A DNA stretch of 10,387 nucleotides from Ichthyophonus hoferi (Eukaryota; Opisthokonta; Ichthyosporea; Ichthyophonida; Ichthyophonidae): NCBI GenBank assembly GCA_002751075.1, contig NAOQ01000026.1, positions 151,056 through 161,442 of the forward strand, in the 5' to 3' direction. Each line of letters begins with the position of its first letter. Positions within the stretch are counted from its first letter, which is position 1. The notes under the pieces were generated by a model. That model made no database searches. It was not told the origin of the DNA and saw only the letters and a list, made by a program, of their open reading frames with translations. Both the position numbers and the translations under genes were made by a program. Below, piece by piece: positions 1-7,916 of this stretch.

Positions 1-28
1 ATATATATATATATACACACACACACAT

Positions 29-75
<47 letters not shown>

Positions 76-91
76 CACACATATACATACG
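1..91. repeat. Compound (AT)n/(AC)n microsatellite
   Basis: Alternating AT with short AC and ATAC interruptions fills the left edge of the window and runs off it, so the full length is unknown. It lies inside the CDIN1 intron that precedes the exon at 132, ending about 40 bases before that exon's acceptor site. Confidence 0.95.
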
Positions 92-131
92 TAGAGTAAG
101 TCACGACACCCTCTTGAGTATCTACTCCCAG

Positions 132-205
132 AAATACCAAAAGGCAACTCGCATGACGTCATGGATCCATAAACAGCCAGGGGCCGCAGCCAATTATTAT
201 AAGCG
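132..205 (+). CDS. CDIN1: CDIN1 exon A (first coding exon in window)
   Basis: The acceptor is the pyrimidine-rich tctactcccag ending at 131, and the donor after 205 is CG|gtaag, close to consensus. It reads K-Y-Q-K at the start and N-Y-Y-K at the end, matching human E-Y-Q-K and S-Y-Y-Q at the same spacing. The exon ends with two bases of an arginine codon (CG), completed by T at 1521, which gives R-Y-L-E-G against human R-Y-L-N-G. The ATG at 153 is internal, because similarity to human CDIN1 continues upstream of it. Confidence 0.88.
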
Positions 206-3200
206 GTAAGCCATTATGATTGGTTGGCTGGTTTATACACAGTCACAATTCTCTATACAGTTACCTTTGTTTTTTGCTCCATTCATTACCTTTAATTAGT
301 TATTTAAATTTTTATTTAAAATTTTATTTTAGATTTCTATTTATGTTCTTCTTTAATCATTATCATTATTTTTAATTGGTTATTTATGTTATTTATTTAT
401 ATTTTTTTTCTAGAATCATTACCGTTGGTTATTTCTTTATCCTATCTATTTTCCTCTTTCTCAAATCATTATGTGATTGGTTCTTTATATATATATATAT
501 ATTTACCAGCCTGTTGTGGCCATACCATACTACCTAAGACCATTATTAACCAAATGTCATTTGTTGATTAATTTTAACATCATGAAGGCTGCACCGATTG
601 GACTGTACCTATCTTCCTTCTATTCCATTCTCTTTCTTAGGGTTTCCTACTATATATACATACATATATAAATCCTCCTATATATATATATATATATGTA
701 TATAACCACGCTCATTATTTATTTTCTATGCTAAAACATACACATACACAATAAAAAACACTATTCCTTATAAGGATAACCTTACGTGAGGACAAAAAGA
801 TTTATTGGCGATGTAGAGAGGGTGATTTTAACCCAATAAAAATGAAAACTGGAGAGATAGTCTCTGTCTTAGTCAGTTGTGTGGCCTTTATATATTACTT
901 TATACCTTGTATATTATGATTAGAGAGCTAATGCATTGTTGTAGGATGCCTTATGTAGTGTTGCTAAAGCAGTCAGTCCCACTGATTGTTTCTCATATGA
1001 TAATGCACTGTGTATTAGAATAGTATACACAGATGGAGAAAATGAGACTAGATTGTCACAAGAGAGATATATTAAGTGTCTTAAAGAGAAATAAACAGAG
1101 TACAGGGAGGTTAAACCATGCGAGAGAGGCGAAATGGGTTCATTATTATTATTATCATTTTTATTTTTGTTGTTGTAAGAATGGCATTCGGATATGCACA
1201 CCAAGATATTTCTATAGCTTCATTGATTTATTGTGAGGCAAAATTACAAATAGAAGAATGTATTAATGTTGACTGCCTGAGGTCCTATGGGCAAATCCTT
1301 GTACTGTAGGGCAACATAGACATTGTCTGCTTAACAAGAGGCCTTGTGTCTGAGCCGACACACATAGTAATGGCCAGCAACTCTTTTAAAAAGGGAAAAA
1401 ATATACTTCTTACCGCCCAAAAATAGTCACAGCACTCATTTTATATCAAAATGATCATTATTATAACTGTATGCAATGTTTCCTATAGTATATTAAGTGC
1501 GTGTATCCTTCTCATTGTAGTTATCTGGAGGGCATAAAGATCACCAGTGAACCAACCGTGCTTCTCTCATTGGCTGAGGACATCAACCTTGCCCCCTGCT
1601 TATTGGCCCGTAGCATTTTGGACTCCCACATTAGAGCTACGGATCCAGATGCGGGTAGGTGATTTGGTTATATATCTCTTTGTCTTTTAAAGTAATACTA
1701 TTTTTTATTCTGTATTGGTAATTGGTTATTTGTCCATCATCCTTTAAAGTAATTATAATATTGTTTATTCCTTGGAGGTAATAGGTTCTTAGTTAATGCC
1801 TTTATTGACCATCAATTGATTGGTTATAATCTCGCTATTAAAGTTTTATACTATTAGTAGTTGAGTGTATATATATGCATAATCCAGTGTATTTCATTTG
1901 TTGAATCTACGCGTCATTTTAATTAAGGCCTTTCCACCGACCTTCATTTCACTAATTTGTTTGCTTTCTTTTATTGGATCTTACTAATTATTACAATATT
2001 ATTGACCAATTATCATGGATTTTATAAGTTGTTTAAATTTATCCATTAATTATCCACGTGCTATATACCAATACACCCAATACACCCAATTGGACATGCT
2101 ATTATAATATAATATTATTTCACCAAGTGACATGAGACCAATTGCAGACTCTGATCGTCAGATCAAAGGAATGACATCCAAGATGATCAGGCAGCCTGGG
2201 CTTGTGGAGAATGAAAGACTTAGGGAAGAACTGCGACAGTGTATTAAATTCGACGATAATTATTCACCATTAATTGGTTATGTGCGTAGGTATGTTTTAT
2301 GATACATATTTTCTGTGCCGTATGATATGTGGGATATTATGGTCAGACTGATGTTTTGGCTGCTACACGTGTGTGGTGTGCCTCTACCCGTCTATCGTCT
2401 ATCTACTATTATCTACTCTACTTTGTTCTACCCTACCCTACCCTACCCTACTCTATATCCTGTTCTAATCTATCCTACCATACAAGTATATCGAGACATA
2501 TAAAATTATTATTCCATTGGTATACCTCTCCCCCCACCCCTCCGTTTATCATACTAATTTACCGGACGTTATACATCTCTTTCTTTCCACAGTACATTTA
2601 CCTACTATATCACAATCTCAACAGCACTTTCAAATGTTTATCACAATTTTGTTTCTTTACCCGATGCACACTACCCATTAGCCTATGCCATTGCTATTTA
2701 TAGCTATTAATCATTACATCATCACAACTTTTCCCCATCCCTCTTCTTTTTATTTTTCTCTTTCTTTCTCAGTACTATTGGATTGGAATACGAATACATT
2801 CTCCAAGAGAAACTTTACTGTCTGTGTATTCCTTTTAAAGGTAAGGCAGCGAGAAATAGCTTTGGCTTTACTCTTTTAATTATGAAAGATAACTAGGATG
2901 CTTTATGAGAATTGGCAATGCATTACTTACATAGCTGTTGGTTTTGTTTACTTTTTATTATTCTTTTCTTAAAATTTTAATATATAACTTCTTTTTCGGT
3001 AAAAATTGTCATCAATACTTCCCTTCATATATATATACTATATTGCTATTTACTAATTAATTTCATTGGTATATTCTATTTGTTAATTATCCTCGGAGCC
3101 TCCTGTATTATATAGTTATACTAGATTGACCTATTATTATTCAGTATGTCCCATATCTTAATCAATAATTAATTAATAAATTAATACACACACGGCTGAT

Positions 3201-4760
3201 TAGGCGAAGAGGAGCTGAGAAAGTTATCATTCCCCAAAACACCCGATGTAATGCTGGAGATTCCTTTAGGTAGGGGTGCTGTACTTATATTGATTTTTGG
3301 TCTGGCTTTCTTTATTAAAATGGCGTGGTAGGGATGTGGATAGGGTTAATATAAATAAACTATATAGAGCGTAACAGAGGTGCTTGGAGGTAATGCATGT
3401 GTATATAGATATAGATAGCTAAGGATAAATGAAGTATAAATAGACTGTAGTAGCTATTGTATTATAAGTGAAGGTACTCTCAGAAAGAGAGGCATAGAGA
3501 GAGAGAAAAAAAAAAAGAATGCATATCTATACGCTTCTATATATATGTATGGGGAGATAAAAAAGGAAAAGTGAATGACAGACGGGGTATCATTTGTATG
3601 GGTGACAGGTATAGACGGCTATGTTGTACGTTGGATTGAAAGCAAGGGATCCTTTGGGGATGATTATAACCATCGAATTAACTTGGACCAGTTTTTTAGC
3701 TACGTTAATAGGTGTGTACTCTATGCCTACTACCGTTTTACCTGTTACAATGATTGTCTGATTACCACTACCTGCCAATGTATACGGGTATATGTACAAG
3801 CACAGTGCTATTAATGTTATAGACGCAGATTTTAATCATATTATTTTATATTGCATTACAGTAGAAGCGTGCTGGGCCCATAACTCTGTCAACTATTGCT
3901 TATAGCATTTTAAATAACTCCACTTCTGTCATCAAAGGAAATAACAATCTTAATTGCTTTCAACAAACAGTCTAGAATTAGAAGAGAAATGAAATCCTTC
4001 CCTGACGCCCCGCGTCAGTAGGTCTACTTAAACTTTATTTCCGTGCACATGACAAACCCCATTATCACTGATTAGATTGGAGGCACTTAATCAAATTAGT
4101 ATAATTAAGATTCTATAGGAAGCCTAGTATTTATACAGTCTTCCATATAGGATAAACCTAATACATGACAATATTATACTATACTATATTATTTAGGCTA
4201 ACCAGCGATCACTTAATATATATATATAAGCCATTACCCTCTCACTTATTGGGTTGACCCACAGATATGGCCCTGGATTGGTGATTTACTGGTTTGGATT
4301 TATCGATGATCTGGATGATTGCAGAGATCGAGGAATCATGCTGATGGTAGCTATCCTATTCACACACACAACCTTCATCGCTTATTCTCTACTAGTATAT
4401 CAATATATAAGACTATCTATCTATAGCTGCAACACGATACAAGCACCTTAATATGTATCCCACCTTTATTCGATTTATTCAAGCTCATAAATTTACCATA
4501 TTTTGTTTTGCTCGGTTATAGGCCAATTATATCTCTATATTCAATTTTCACGTGACTTATATCTAATCATTAATTACCTCATTTATTTTTAAGCGTCAAT
4601 TCAATTTACATACAGATATTATACATGTACCAATCAAATGGATGCCTAGGTTATTTGCCCAACTATATTACAGTTATACTATGATAAATCAACCGATTGG
4701 TCCCTTCCTCCCTTATTCCAGGATCATTTCCCCAAGAGTCCAGTGGTAATGACAGCCTAG
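132..4760 (+). CDS. CDIN1: CDIN1 (C15orf41 orthologue), predicted PD-(D/E)XK nuclease, 5'-partial, 8 exons
   Basis: Seen: eight exons join in phase into 235 codons ending in TAG at 4758-4760. The join is 132-205, 1521-1654, 2148-2289, 2773-2840, 3204-3269, 3609-3711, 4265-4346, 4722-4760. Numbering from the first residue in the window, marker blocks are Y-Y-K-R-Y-L-E-G (21-28), T-P-D (152-154), W-I-E-S-K (170-174), S-F-G-D (176-179) and G-P-G-L-V-I-Y-W (198-205). They match human CDIN1 as I recall it ([26 protein letters not shown]) with essentially one single-residue gap, and the length fits human residue ~47 to the end. Known: CDIN1 is a PD-(D/E)XK-fold predicted nuclease that binds codanin-1 (CDAN1); human mutations cause congenital dyserythropoietic anaemia type I. 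Inferred: D154, E172 and K174 are the catalytic set, so the enzyme looks active. About 46 N-terminal residues, including the start codon, lie upstream of the window. Every intron is GT-AG. Exon limits rest on phase, splice sites and alignment, not on transcripts. Confidence 0.93.
486..502. repeat. (AT)n microsatellite
   Basis: An uninterrupted TA run of 17 bases inside the long CDIN1 intron. Confidence 0.9.
651..704. repeat. (AT)n microsatellite, interrupted
   Basis: Two TA-rich runs separated by aatcctcc, with ATAC and ATGT interruptions, inside the long CDIN1 intron. Confidence 0.9.
1521..1654 (+). CDS. CDIN1: CDIN1 exon B
   Basis: The acceptor ccttctcattgtag ends at 1520 and the donor gtaggt starts at 1655. 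The exon carries one base, then 44 codons, then one base. [17 protein letters not shown] matches human L-L-D-L-A-N-E-V-D-Y-A-P-S-L-M-A-R without a gap. This is the conserved helical region ahead of the nuclease core. The 1315-base intron before it is the longest in the gene. Confidence 0.93.
1655..2147 (+). other. CDIN1 intron B-C
   Basis: A 493-base GT-AG intron with no coding signal. It contains a short direct repeat, AATACACCC twice around 2070-2090, ending in the palindrome CCAATTGG. Confidence 0.8.
2148..2289 (+). CDS. CDIN1: CDIN1 exon C
   Basis: The acceptor gaccaattgcag ends at 2147 and the donor gtatgt starts at 2290. Phase 1 is received from exon B (G+AC gives Asp) and the exon ends in AG, phase 2. 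It has 46 full codons and includes S-K-M-I-R-Q-P-G and E-L-R-Q-C-I, equivalent to the human I-N-S-M-L-R-D-P and Q-V-Y-Q-C-I regions. An alternative GT three bases upstream (gtaggt at 2287) exists but would break the phase with exon D. Confidence 0.9.
2290..2772 (+). other. CDIN1 intron C-D with CTA-rich pyrimidine tract
   Basis: A 483-base GT-AG intron. Positions 2388-2480 are strongly biased to C, T and A on this strand, with four perfect CTACC units at 2428-2447. The 62- and 124-codon open frames overlapping it come from this biased repeat and show no protein-like features. Confidence 0.75.
2428..2447 (+). repeat. (CTACC)4 tandem repeat
   Basis: Four perfect 5-base units (equally readable as CCCTA), flanked by decayed CTA-rich sequence. 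It resembles, but is not, the animal telomere unit CCCTAA. Confidence 0.85.
2773..2840 (+). CDS. CDIN1: CDIN1 exon D
   Basis: It has a strong acceptor (tttctctttctttctcag ending at 2772) and a consensus donor (AAAG|gtaagg at 2841). Its 22 codons contain [12 protein letters not shown], aligned with human G-H-E-H-E-V-L-L-R-D-L-L. One base is carried at each end. It leads into the nuclease core. Confidence 0.92.
2841..3203 (+). other. CDIN1 intron D-E
   Basis: A 363-base GT-AG intron, AT-rich, with no coding signal seen on either strand. Confidence 0.8.
3204..3269 (+). CDS. CDIN1: CDIN1 exon E, TPD motif
   Basis: The acceptor ends in gctgattag with a weak pyrimidine tract, and the donor after 3269 is gtaggg. 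The exon encodes [19 protein letters not shown], matching human [20 protein letters not shown]. The Asp of TPD is the predicted metal-binding Asp of the PD-(D/E)XK site. Confidence 0.93.
3270..3608 (+). other. CDIN1 intron E-F with purine tract
   Basis: A 339-base GT-AG intron. A (GA)n/poly-A purine stretch lies at about 3482-3517. The sequence just before the chosen acceptor is purine-rich, not pyrimidine-rich, which leaves the acceptor choice (3608 or 3581) open. Confidence 0.75.
3609..3711 (+). CDS. CDIN1: CDIN1 exon F, ExK catalytic motif
   Basis: Reading from the acceptor gggtgacag ending at 3608 gives [12 protein letters not shown], matching human V-E-G-H-I-I-H-W-I-E-S-K with no gap. 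A second AG at 3580-3581 is also in phase and would add nine residues. The 3608 acceptor was chosen because it keeps the human spacing from exon E. The exon contains the E-S-K of the ExK motif and S-F-G-D. The donor after 3711 is gtgtgt. Confidence 0.92.
3712..4264 (+). other. CDIN1 intron F-G
   Basis: A 553-base GT-AG intron, AT-rich, with a short TA run at 4216-4228. No coding signal seen. Confidence 0.8.
4265..4346 (+). CDS. CDIN1: CDIN1 exon G, GPGLVIYW block
   Basis: The acceptor is ttgggttgacccacag ending at 4264. It encodes [16 protein letters not shown] followed by D-R-G-I-M-L-M, nearly identical to human [12 protein letters not shown] and R-E-R-G-I-L-L-K. The donor gtagct at 4347 is weak; the open frame runs 34 codons into the intron to a stop at 4449-4451 if unspliced. 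Confidence 0.93.
4347..4721 (+). other. CDIN1 intron G-H
   Basis: A 375-base intron with a weak donor and a strong acceptor. The first 34 codons stay open in the exon G frame and are hydrophobic, so retention would give a different C-terminus. Confidence 0.65.
4722..4760 (+). CDS. CDIN1: CDIN1 exon H, terminal coding exon
   Basis: The acceptor is a long pyrimidine tract (tcccttcctcccttattccag) ending at 4721, one of the best in the gene. It gives [12 protein letters not shown] then TAG. In phase with exon G this puts F-P at the same distance from G-I-M-L as in human (G-I-L-L-K-A-C-F-P), and the C-terminus ends at nearly the same length. The match is short, so the call rests mainly on acceptor strength, phase and total length. 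Confidence 0.78.
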   Translation, partial: DHFPKSPVVMTA

Positions 4761-5296
4761 CGATCCGACCTATATGAACACATTGACATTGTTACCAAGT
4801 TATAATTATTACTTTCTATTGTATTACTTCCACATACATTATTCTTTTTTTGACTGATAGTGCTTTCTAGACGCATGTATGTTATGGTTTTTTATAAAAT
4901 AGAGTGCACCATGTCAGGTTATCAAGGAGAATGTAATTAGTTATTATACCGAGATTAGAAAAATGGGGCCTAGTGCAAGCCAGATGAAAGTTCTTTTAAA
5001 AGCTATATACGGTATATCACCTTTTGTTTATTGGTCTATATTGCTTTTGCCAGACCTCTAAAACCTTGATGGAAGCCACTAGCATTCTATTGTACTGTAT
5101 GCCTAGTTAATCACACGGGGTGGCATTCCTTTTACCGAATATAGCTACCTACATAGCATTGGTGAAAAAGCAGTTATAGTCTAAATTATTAAGAATCAGA
5201 GTATCTTGTAATCTATATATAGCATACTATATTTAGAAAATCTAAAAGGGTTCTGCCTGTGACCGTATCCTTCTCTTGTTTTCAGCAATTATACTG

Positions 5297-5302
5297 AATA
5301 AA
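5297..5302 (+). terminator. Candidate poly(A) signal for CDIN1
   Basis: This AATAAA, followed by T-rich sequence, is the first one I see downstream of the CDIN1 stop, implying a 3' UTR of about 540 bases. It follows a strong acceptor-like tract (ttctcttgttttcag ending at 5285), so a spliced 3' UTR is possible. No transcript evidence is available here. Confidence 0.3.
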
Positions 5303-5542
5303 GTCCTTTTATCTTAATTAAATTATCTACTTGCCATTGCGGTAACCATCCGAAAATAGACGAGACAATAATTATAACACAGTGAGATGGTAGCTACGTA
5401 AGCTGACATTGCTTTTTCCTTGGGGTCACTACTGTTTAATATAGCTATATACGTATACTGGTCCCCGTTCGTGACAGCTCTGAGATACGAAATTTTCCTG
5501 CAAAACTGATCAAAGATATTTGTTTTTAGCAATGATATTTAG

Positions 5543-5668
5543 TCATAACATAGAGGGGGCAGTACTCCTACCACAAGTTATCATGGATATCGCCTGTTTA
5601 ACATGAAATTCTCCCTTGATTCCGACAAGTAAAATTATGGTTACCAGCCCCTTAATGAAGAGAAACAT
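5543..5668 (-). CDS. Possible 41-aa small protein with signal-peptide-like start (weak)
   Basis: This is an ATG-started frame of 41 codons. Residues 1-19 (M-F-L-F-I-K-G-L-V-T-I-I-L-L-V-G-I-K-G) resemble a signal peptide or membrane segment, and the rest is polar with one Cys. A perfect TATAAAAG (+ strand 5677-5684) lies just ahead of the ATG, too close for ordinary TATA-to-start spacing. No family was recognised. A 41-codon frame in AT-rich DNA can easily be chance. Confidence 0.15.
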   Translation of the reverse strand: MFLFIKGLVTIILLVGIKGEFHVKQAISMITCGRSTAPSML

Positions 5669-5846
5669 ATACAGGCCTTTTATATATTTTCTAATATAGC
5701 AATTTGTGGCAGTTTTAATTAGCAATAGCTACTTGATCTAATTTGTCCTCAAGACTCAGTTGAAATAGTAGAAGTCCTATAGAAGGCGCGTATGCCGACT
5801 CTCTGGGTAACCTAGCTATAGTAATGATACATTTATTTTTATTTAG

Positions 5847-6009
5847 AGGGAATCAATACTTGGATGCACTTAGATGCCAATGTGGATATTACACAATGAG
5901 ACCGATAAGTAAGGGGTTGCTATTTTACAATGTGAATAATAGCTATTATCACTATTTAATGCTAGTAAGCAGTTCTTTGACTTTTGGAAGGGTGAGATCT
6001 GGACGCTGA
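5847..6009 (+). CDS. Exon-like open stretch, unrecognised (weak)
   Basis: A textbook acceptor tract (tttatttttatttag ending at 5846) is followed by an open frame that reaches TGA at 6007-6009. A donor-like gtaagg at 5909 would instead make a 62-base internal exon. Two AATAAA signals follow at 6049 and 6068. The translation starts G-N-Q-Y-L-D-A-L-R-C-Q-C-G-Y-Y and matches nothing I know. No upstream partner exon was found. Confidence 0.15.
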
Positions 6010-6042
6010 CTATCATTCTCGAGTATCAATGGCGAACTAGAC

Positions 6043-6073
6043 ATTACAATAAAAAATATGAATTACAATAAAA
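6043..6073 (+). repeat. Tandem ATTACAATAAAA pair carrying two AATAAA signals
   Basis: The 12-base word ATTACAATAAAA occurs at 6043-6054 and again at 6062-6073. Each copy contains a canonical AATAAA, so this could be a 3' end for + strand transcription, or a small local duplication. Confidence 0.6.
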
Positions 6074-6189
6074 CGCGATGATTGTATATATATTATGATT
6101 TTGTTTAATCAAATAATAAATGCAATGTTGTGCATGTGGTTCAAGCGTTTTTGTGTTTGATGGTGTGGTCATGCAGGGTTGCTACGTAT

Positions 6190-6207
6190 GCCCCGGAGTG
6201 CCGGGGC
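6190..6207. other. GC-rich perfect hairpin, 7-bp stem, 4-base loop
   Basis: GCCCCGG at 6190-6196 and its exact reverse complement CCGGGGC at 6201-6207 flank the loop AGTG. All seven pairs are G-C, in very AT-rich surroundings, and CTTTATTA follows. It is not the histone 3' stem-loop (sequence does not fit) and no tRNA boxes surround it. Function unknown. Confidence 0.7.
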
Positions 6208-6337
6208 CTTTATTAGTTGTTGCTGTTCCTTTTCATACTTTTCCAACCTTTATTTATCACGTTGTTAATTATAGCTGTATTTATTAATGTAAATGGGACC
6301 GATTATAACAATCCTTATTGGCTAATACAATTCACAG

Positions 6338-6371
6338 AAGATCACTTGACCCACTAGAATTGTGTGATCTT
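6338..6371. other. Inverted repeat, 8-bp arms
   Basis: AAGATCAC (6338-6345) and GTGATCTT (6364-6371) are exact reverse complements separated by 18 bases. No associated gene or element was seen. Confidence 0.5.
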
Positions 6372-7665
6372 ATCTCAATAATCTAACATTTTGTGTCCTC
6401 ATTTGGACAACTTGTTAGCTCATTACCTTATTAATGCAAGTGCTCACATACTATATATTGACCAATTAATTTATCTGGTTGAGAACGTTATGCTACTAAC
6501 TAATACCAAACCGATTATTTTATAATTCACTGGTTATTAAAACTTTAGCTAAACTTGGTGTTTATTCGCAGTTAACAGTCTTGTAACAGAAAACATATAT
6601 TAGACAAATAGAAGTCTAATGATTAGTTCTTCCAACTTTCTGGTACAGTTTCCTGCTTCCAATCAGCATAAATCATACGGGCCACTACGTTTCAATAGAT
6701 CATGTTATGTATGAAACGTTGGCATTTGTTTAGAAGTATAAAACCATGTACCAATGCTTAGTCTTCCACTGACCGTGATATGAAGTTATGTCATGGAGAT
6801 ATTGCATTAAAAAGCTTTTTTGAAAGTACACCGTTGCATTGGCCAAGTGATAGTCACCATCAAAACAATCTATGCTTTAATGGAAGCAGTTAATCAGTAG
6901 ATATTATTTTAGTATAGGAGACTGAGTTCTGGTGTGGTAGCTCTAAATCAATAACTATATAACCAGTGCCCCAGGACTTGATCTGGACCGGTTTGTAGTT
7001 GCTACAGTCTAAGAAATATTGTGTTGGCAGATAGCAGTTTATTCAGAGTAACTCTCGGAAAGAATCTGATCAATGGTAAACAAAAATGTTGAAGTAAATC
7101 AGCAGTATGCTTATAATAGCTAGTATTGTAAAGATTGAGTATGCGTTGCGCTTATAATTAAGTTAAGGTACAGCAAATTATTATGAAGTCTGTAAGTAAC
7201 TTTGGCTATTCTAAGAGTATTGGAGCTATATAGTAATCTACCTCTCAATATGGATTTCGATTATATATTACATAAGGTTCTGCTTGTCTCACCATGTGAC
7301 GATTCAAGAGGTATATTACAGTAACCATAAACTTATTAAATGAATATTATTTTTATCTAGCGTGTGTATATCTACATATATATGGACATGCCGAGATCAT
7401 GCCAAACCTTTTAAAAATTTATTTTAATAACAATTGTTTAATATCACAACTACAACTATAATATTTAAATCTCAACTTTTTAAAAGGAACAACAGCTATT
7501 ATTCACATCAATCCGCATTTTCTTTGTGGCGAATCACATCAGAAAGTATATATAGTTATTATTTTATGTTACAAGATTGTTAACTCTGAATGAACACAGT
7601 TCAAATTGATTTTGTCGATACATATTGTGCAAGCATTTACATTAGCGAATCGGCTAATGAGCCAT

Positions 7666-7809
7666 TCAGATAAGGAAGCAGTAGTATAATAATATCGAAA
7701 TAGGATCATACATTCCTGGTGGGTCTCTGTTATCTTTCATGGATTGTATTAGTTCAACAAGAATATTTATGATTGGTTCCATTAGATTATTGAACACAGC
7801 GATACGGTT
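7666..7809 (-). CDS. Candidate terminal exon, unrecognised protein (weak)
   Basis: On the - strand an acceptor-like tract (ttattattattttttggtcaag) ends at 7810. It is followed by 47 codons to TGA at 7668-7666, starting N-R-I-A-V-F-N-N-L-M-E-P-I-I-N-I-L-V-E-L and including D-N-R-D-P-P-G-M-Y-D-P-I. This reads like a helical protein segment. The same frame stays open upstream to an ATG at 7947, through a GC-rich patch with a consensus donor (TGG|gtaagc) that would define a 60-base in-frame intron at 7810-7869. No family was recognised and codon bias is weak. Confidence 0.25.
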   Translation of the reverse strand, partial: NRIAVFNNLMEPIINILVELIQSMKDNRDPPGMYDPISILLYYCFLI

Positions 7810-7838
7810 CTTGACCAAAAAATAATAATAAAAACCCT

Positions 7839-7916
7839 GGCCGCTCACACATATGCGGCCCCGGCTTACCCAGGTACACGCGGCAACCCCGCATGCTTGT
7901 GTACATGTATGTACAC
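7839..7916. other. GC-rich patch with two inverted repeats
   Basis: GGCCGC (7839-7844) pairs with GCGGCC (7855-7860) across 10 bases. GTGTACAT (7899-7906) pairs with ATGTACAC (7909-7916) across two. The patch stands out from the AT-rich flanks. Neither strand shows a tRNA-like T-loop, and no flanking duplications mark it as a mobile element. Confidence 0.5.

Larger units (their letters stand above)
206..1520 (+). other. CDIN1 intron, longest in window
   Basis: This 1315-base GT-AG intron separates exons A and B. It is AT-rich and contains two (AT)n tracts (486-502, 651-704). No exon similar to CDIN1 lies inside it. The only coding-like stretch is 945-1094, which is stop-free for 49 codons after an AG and ends at a TAA overlapping AATAAA. 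I did not recognise its translation, and joining it to exon A shifts it out of that frame. Confidence 0.8.

Noticed and set aside
153-155. ATG at 153 as the CDIN1 start codon
   Set aside because: Similarity to human CDIN1 (Y-Q-K) continues upstream of it in the same frame to a good acceptor site, so it is internal.
154-230. TGACGTCA (CRE-like) plus CCAAT and inverted CCAAT words, resembling a promoter
   Set aside because: TGACGTCA lies inside CDIN1 exon A, in frame with conserved codons, and the CCAAT is also exonic. The words are explained by coding sequence.
920-1204. 94-codon - strand open frame
   Set aside because: It is low complexity in its first third (Asn/Lys run from an ATT-rich tract), has no codon bias or motif, and overlaps other open frames in a stop-poor patch.
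1489-1520. Earlier acceptor (tttcctatag) extending exon B to the left
   Set aside because: It is out of phase with exon A (phase 2), and the frame would reach a stop soon after. The 1520 acceptor restores R-Y-L-E-G exactly.
2315-2879. Three overlapping + strand open frames of 62, 124 and 64 codons
   Set aside because: They arise from the CTA-rich tract and pyrimidine-rich intron sequence. The last overlaps CDIN1 exon D in the wrong frame.
3590-3799. 69-codon - strand open frame
   Set aside because: It is the antisense shadow of CDIN1 exon F.
5323-5532. 69-codon - strand open frame
   Set aside because: It starts at TTG. Part reads protein-like (S-D-P-K-E-K-A-M-S-A-Y), but a second frame over the same bases looks equally good, so no call is possible.
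6120-6215. tRNA-derived SINE or tRNA (GGTTCAAGCG resembles a B box near the hairpin)
   Set aside because: The B-box match fails at its last positions. No A box lies at the right distance and no tRNA cloverleaf can be drawn.
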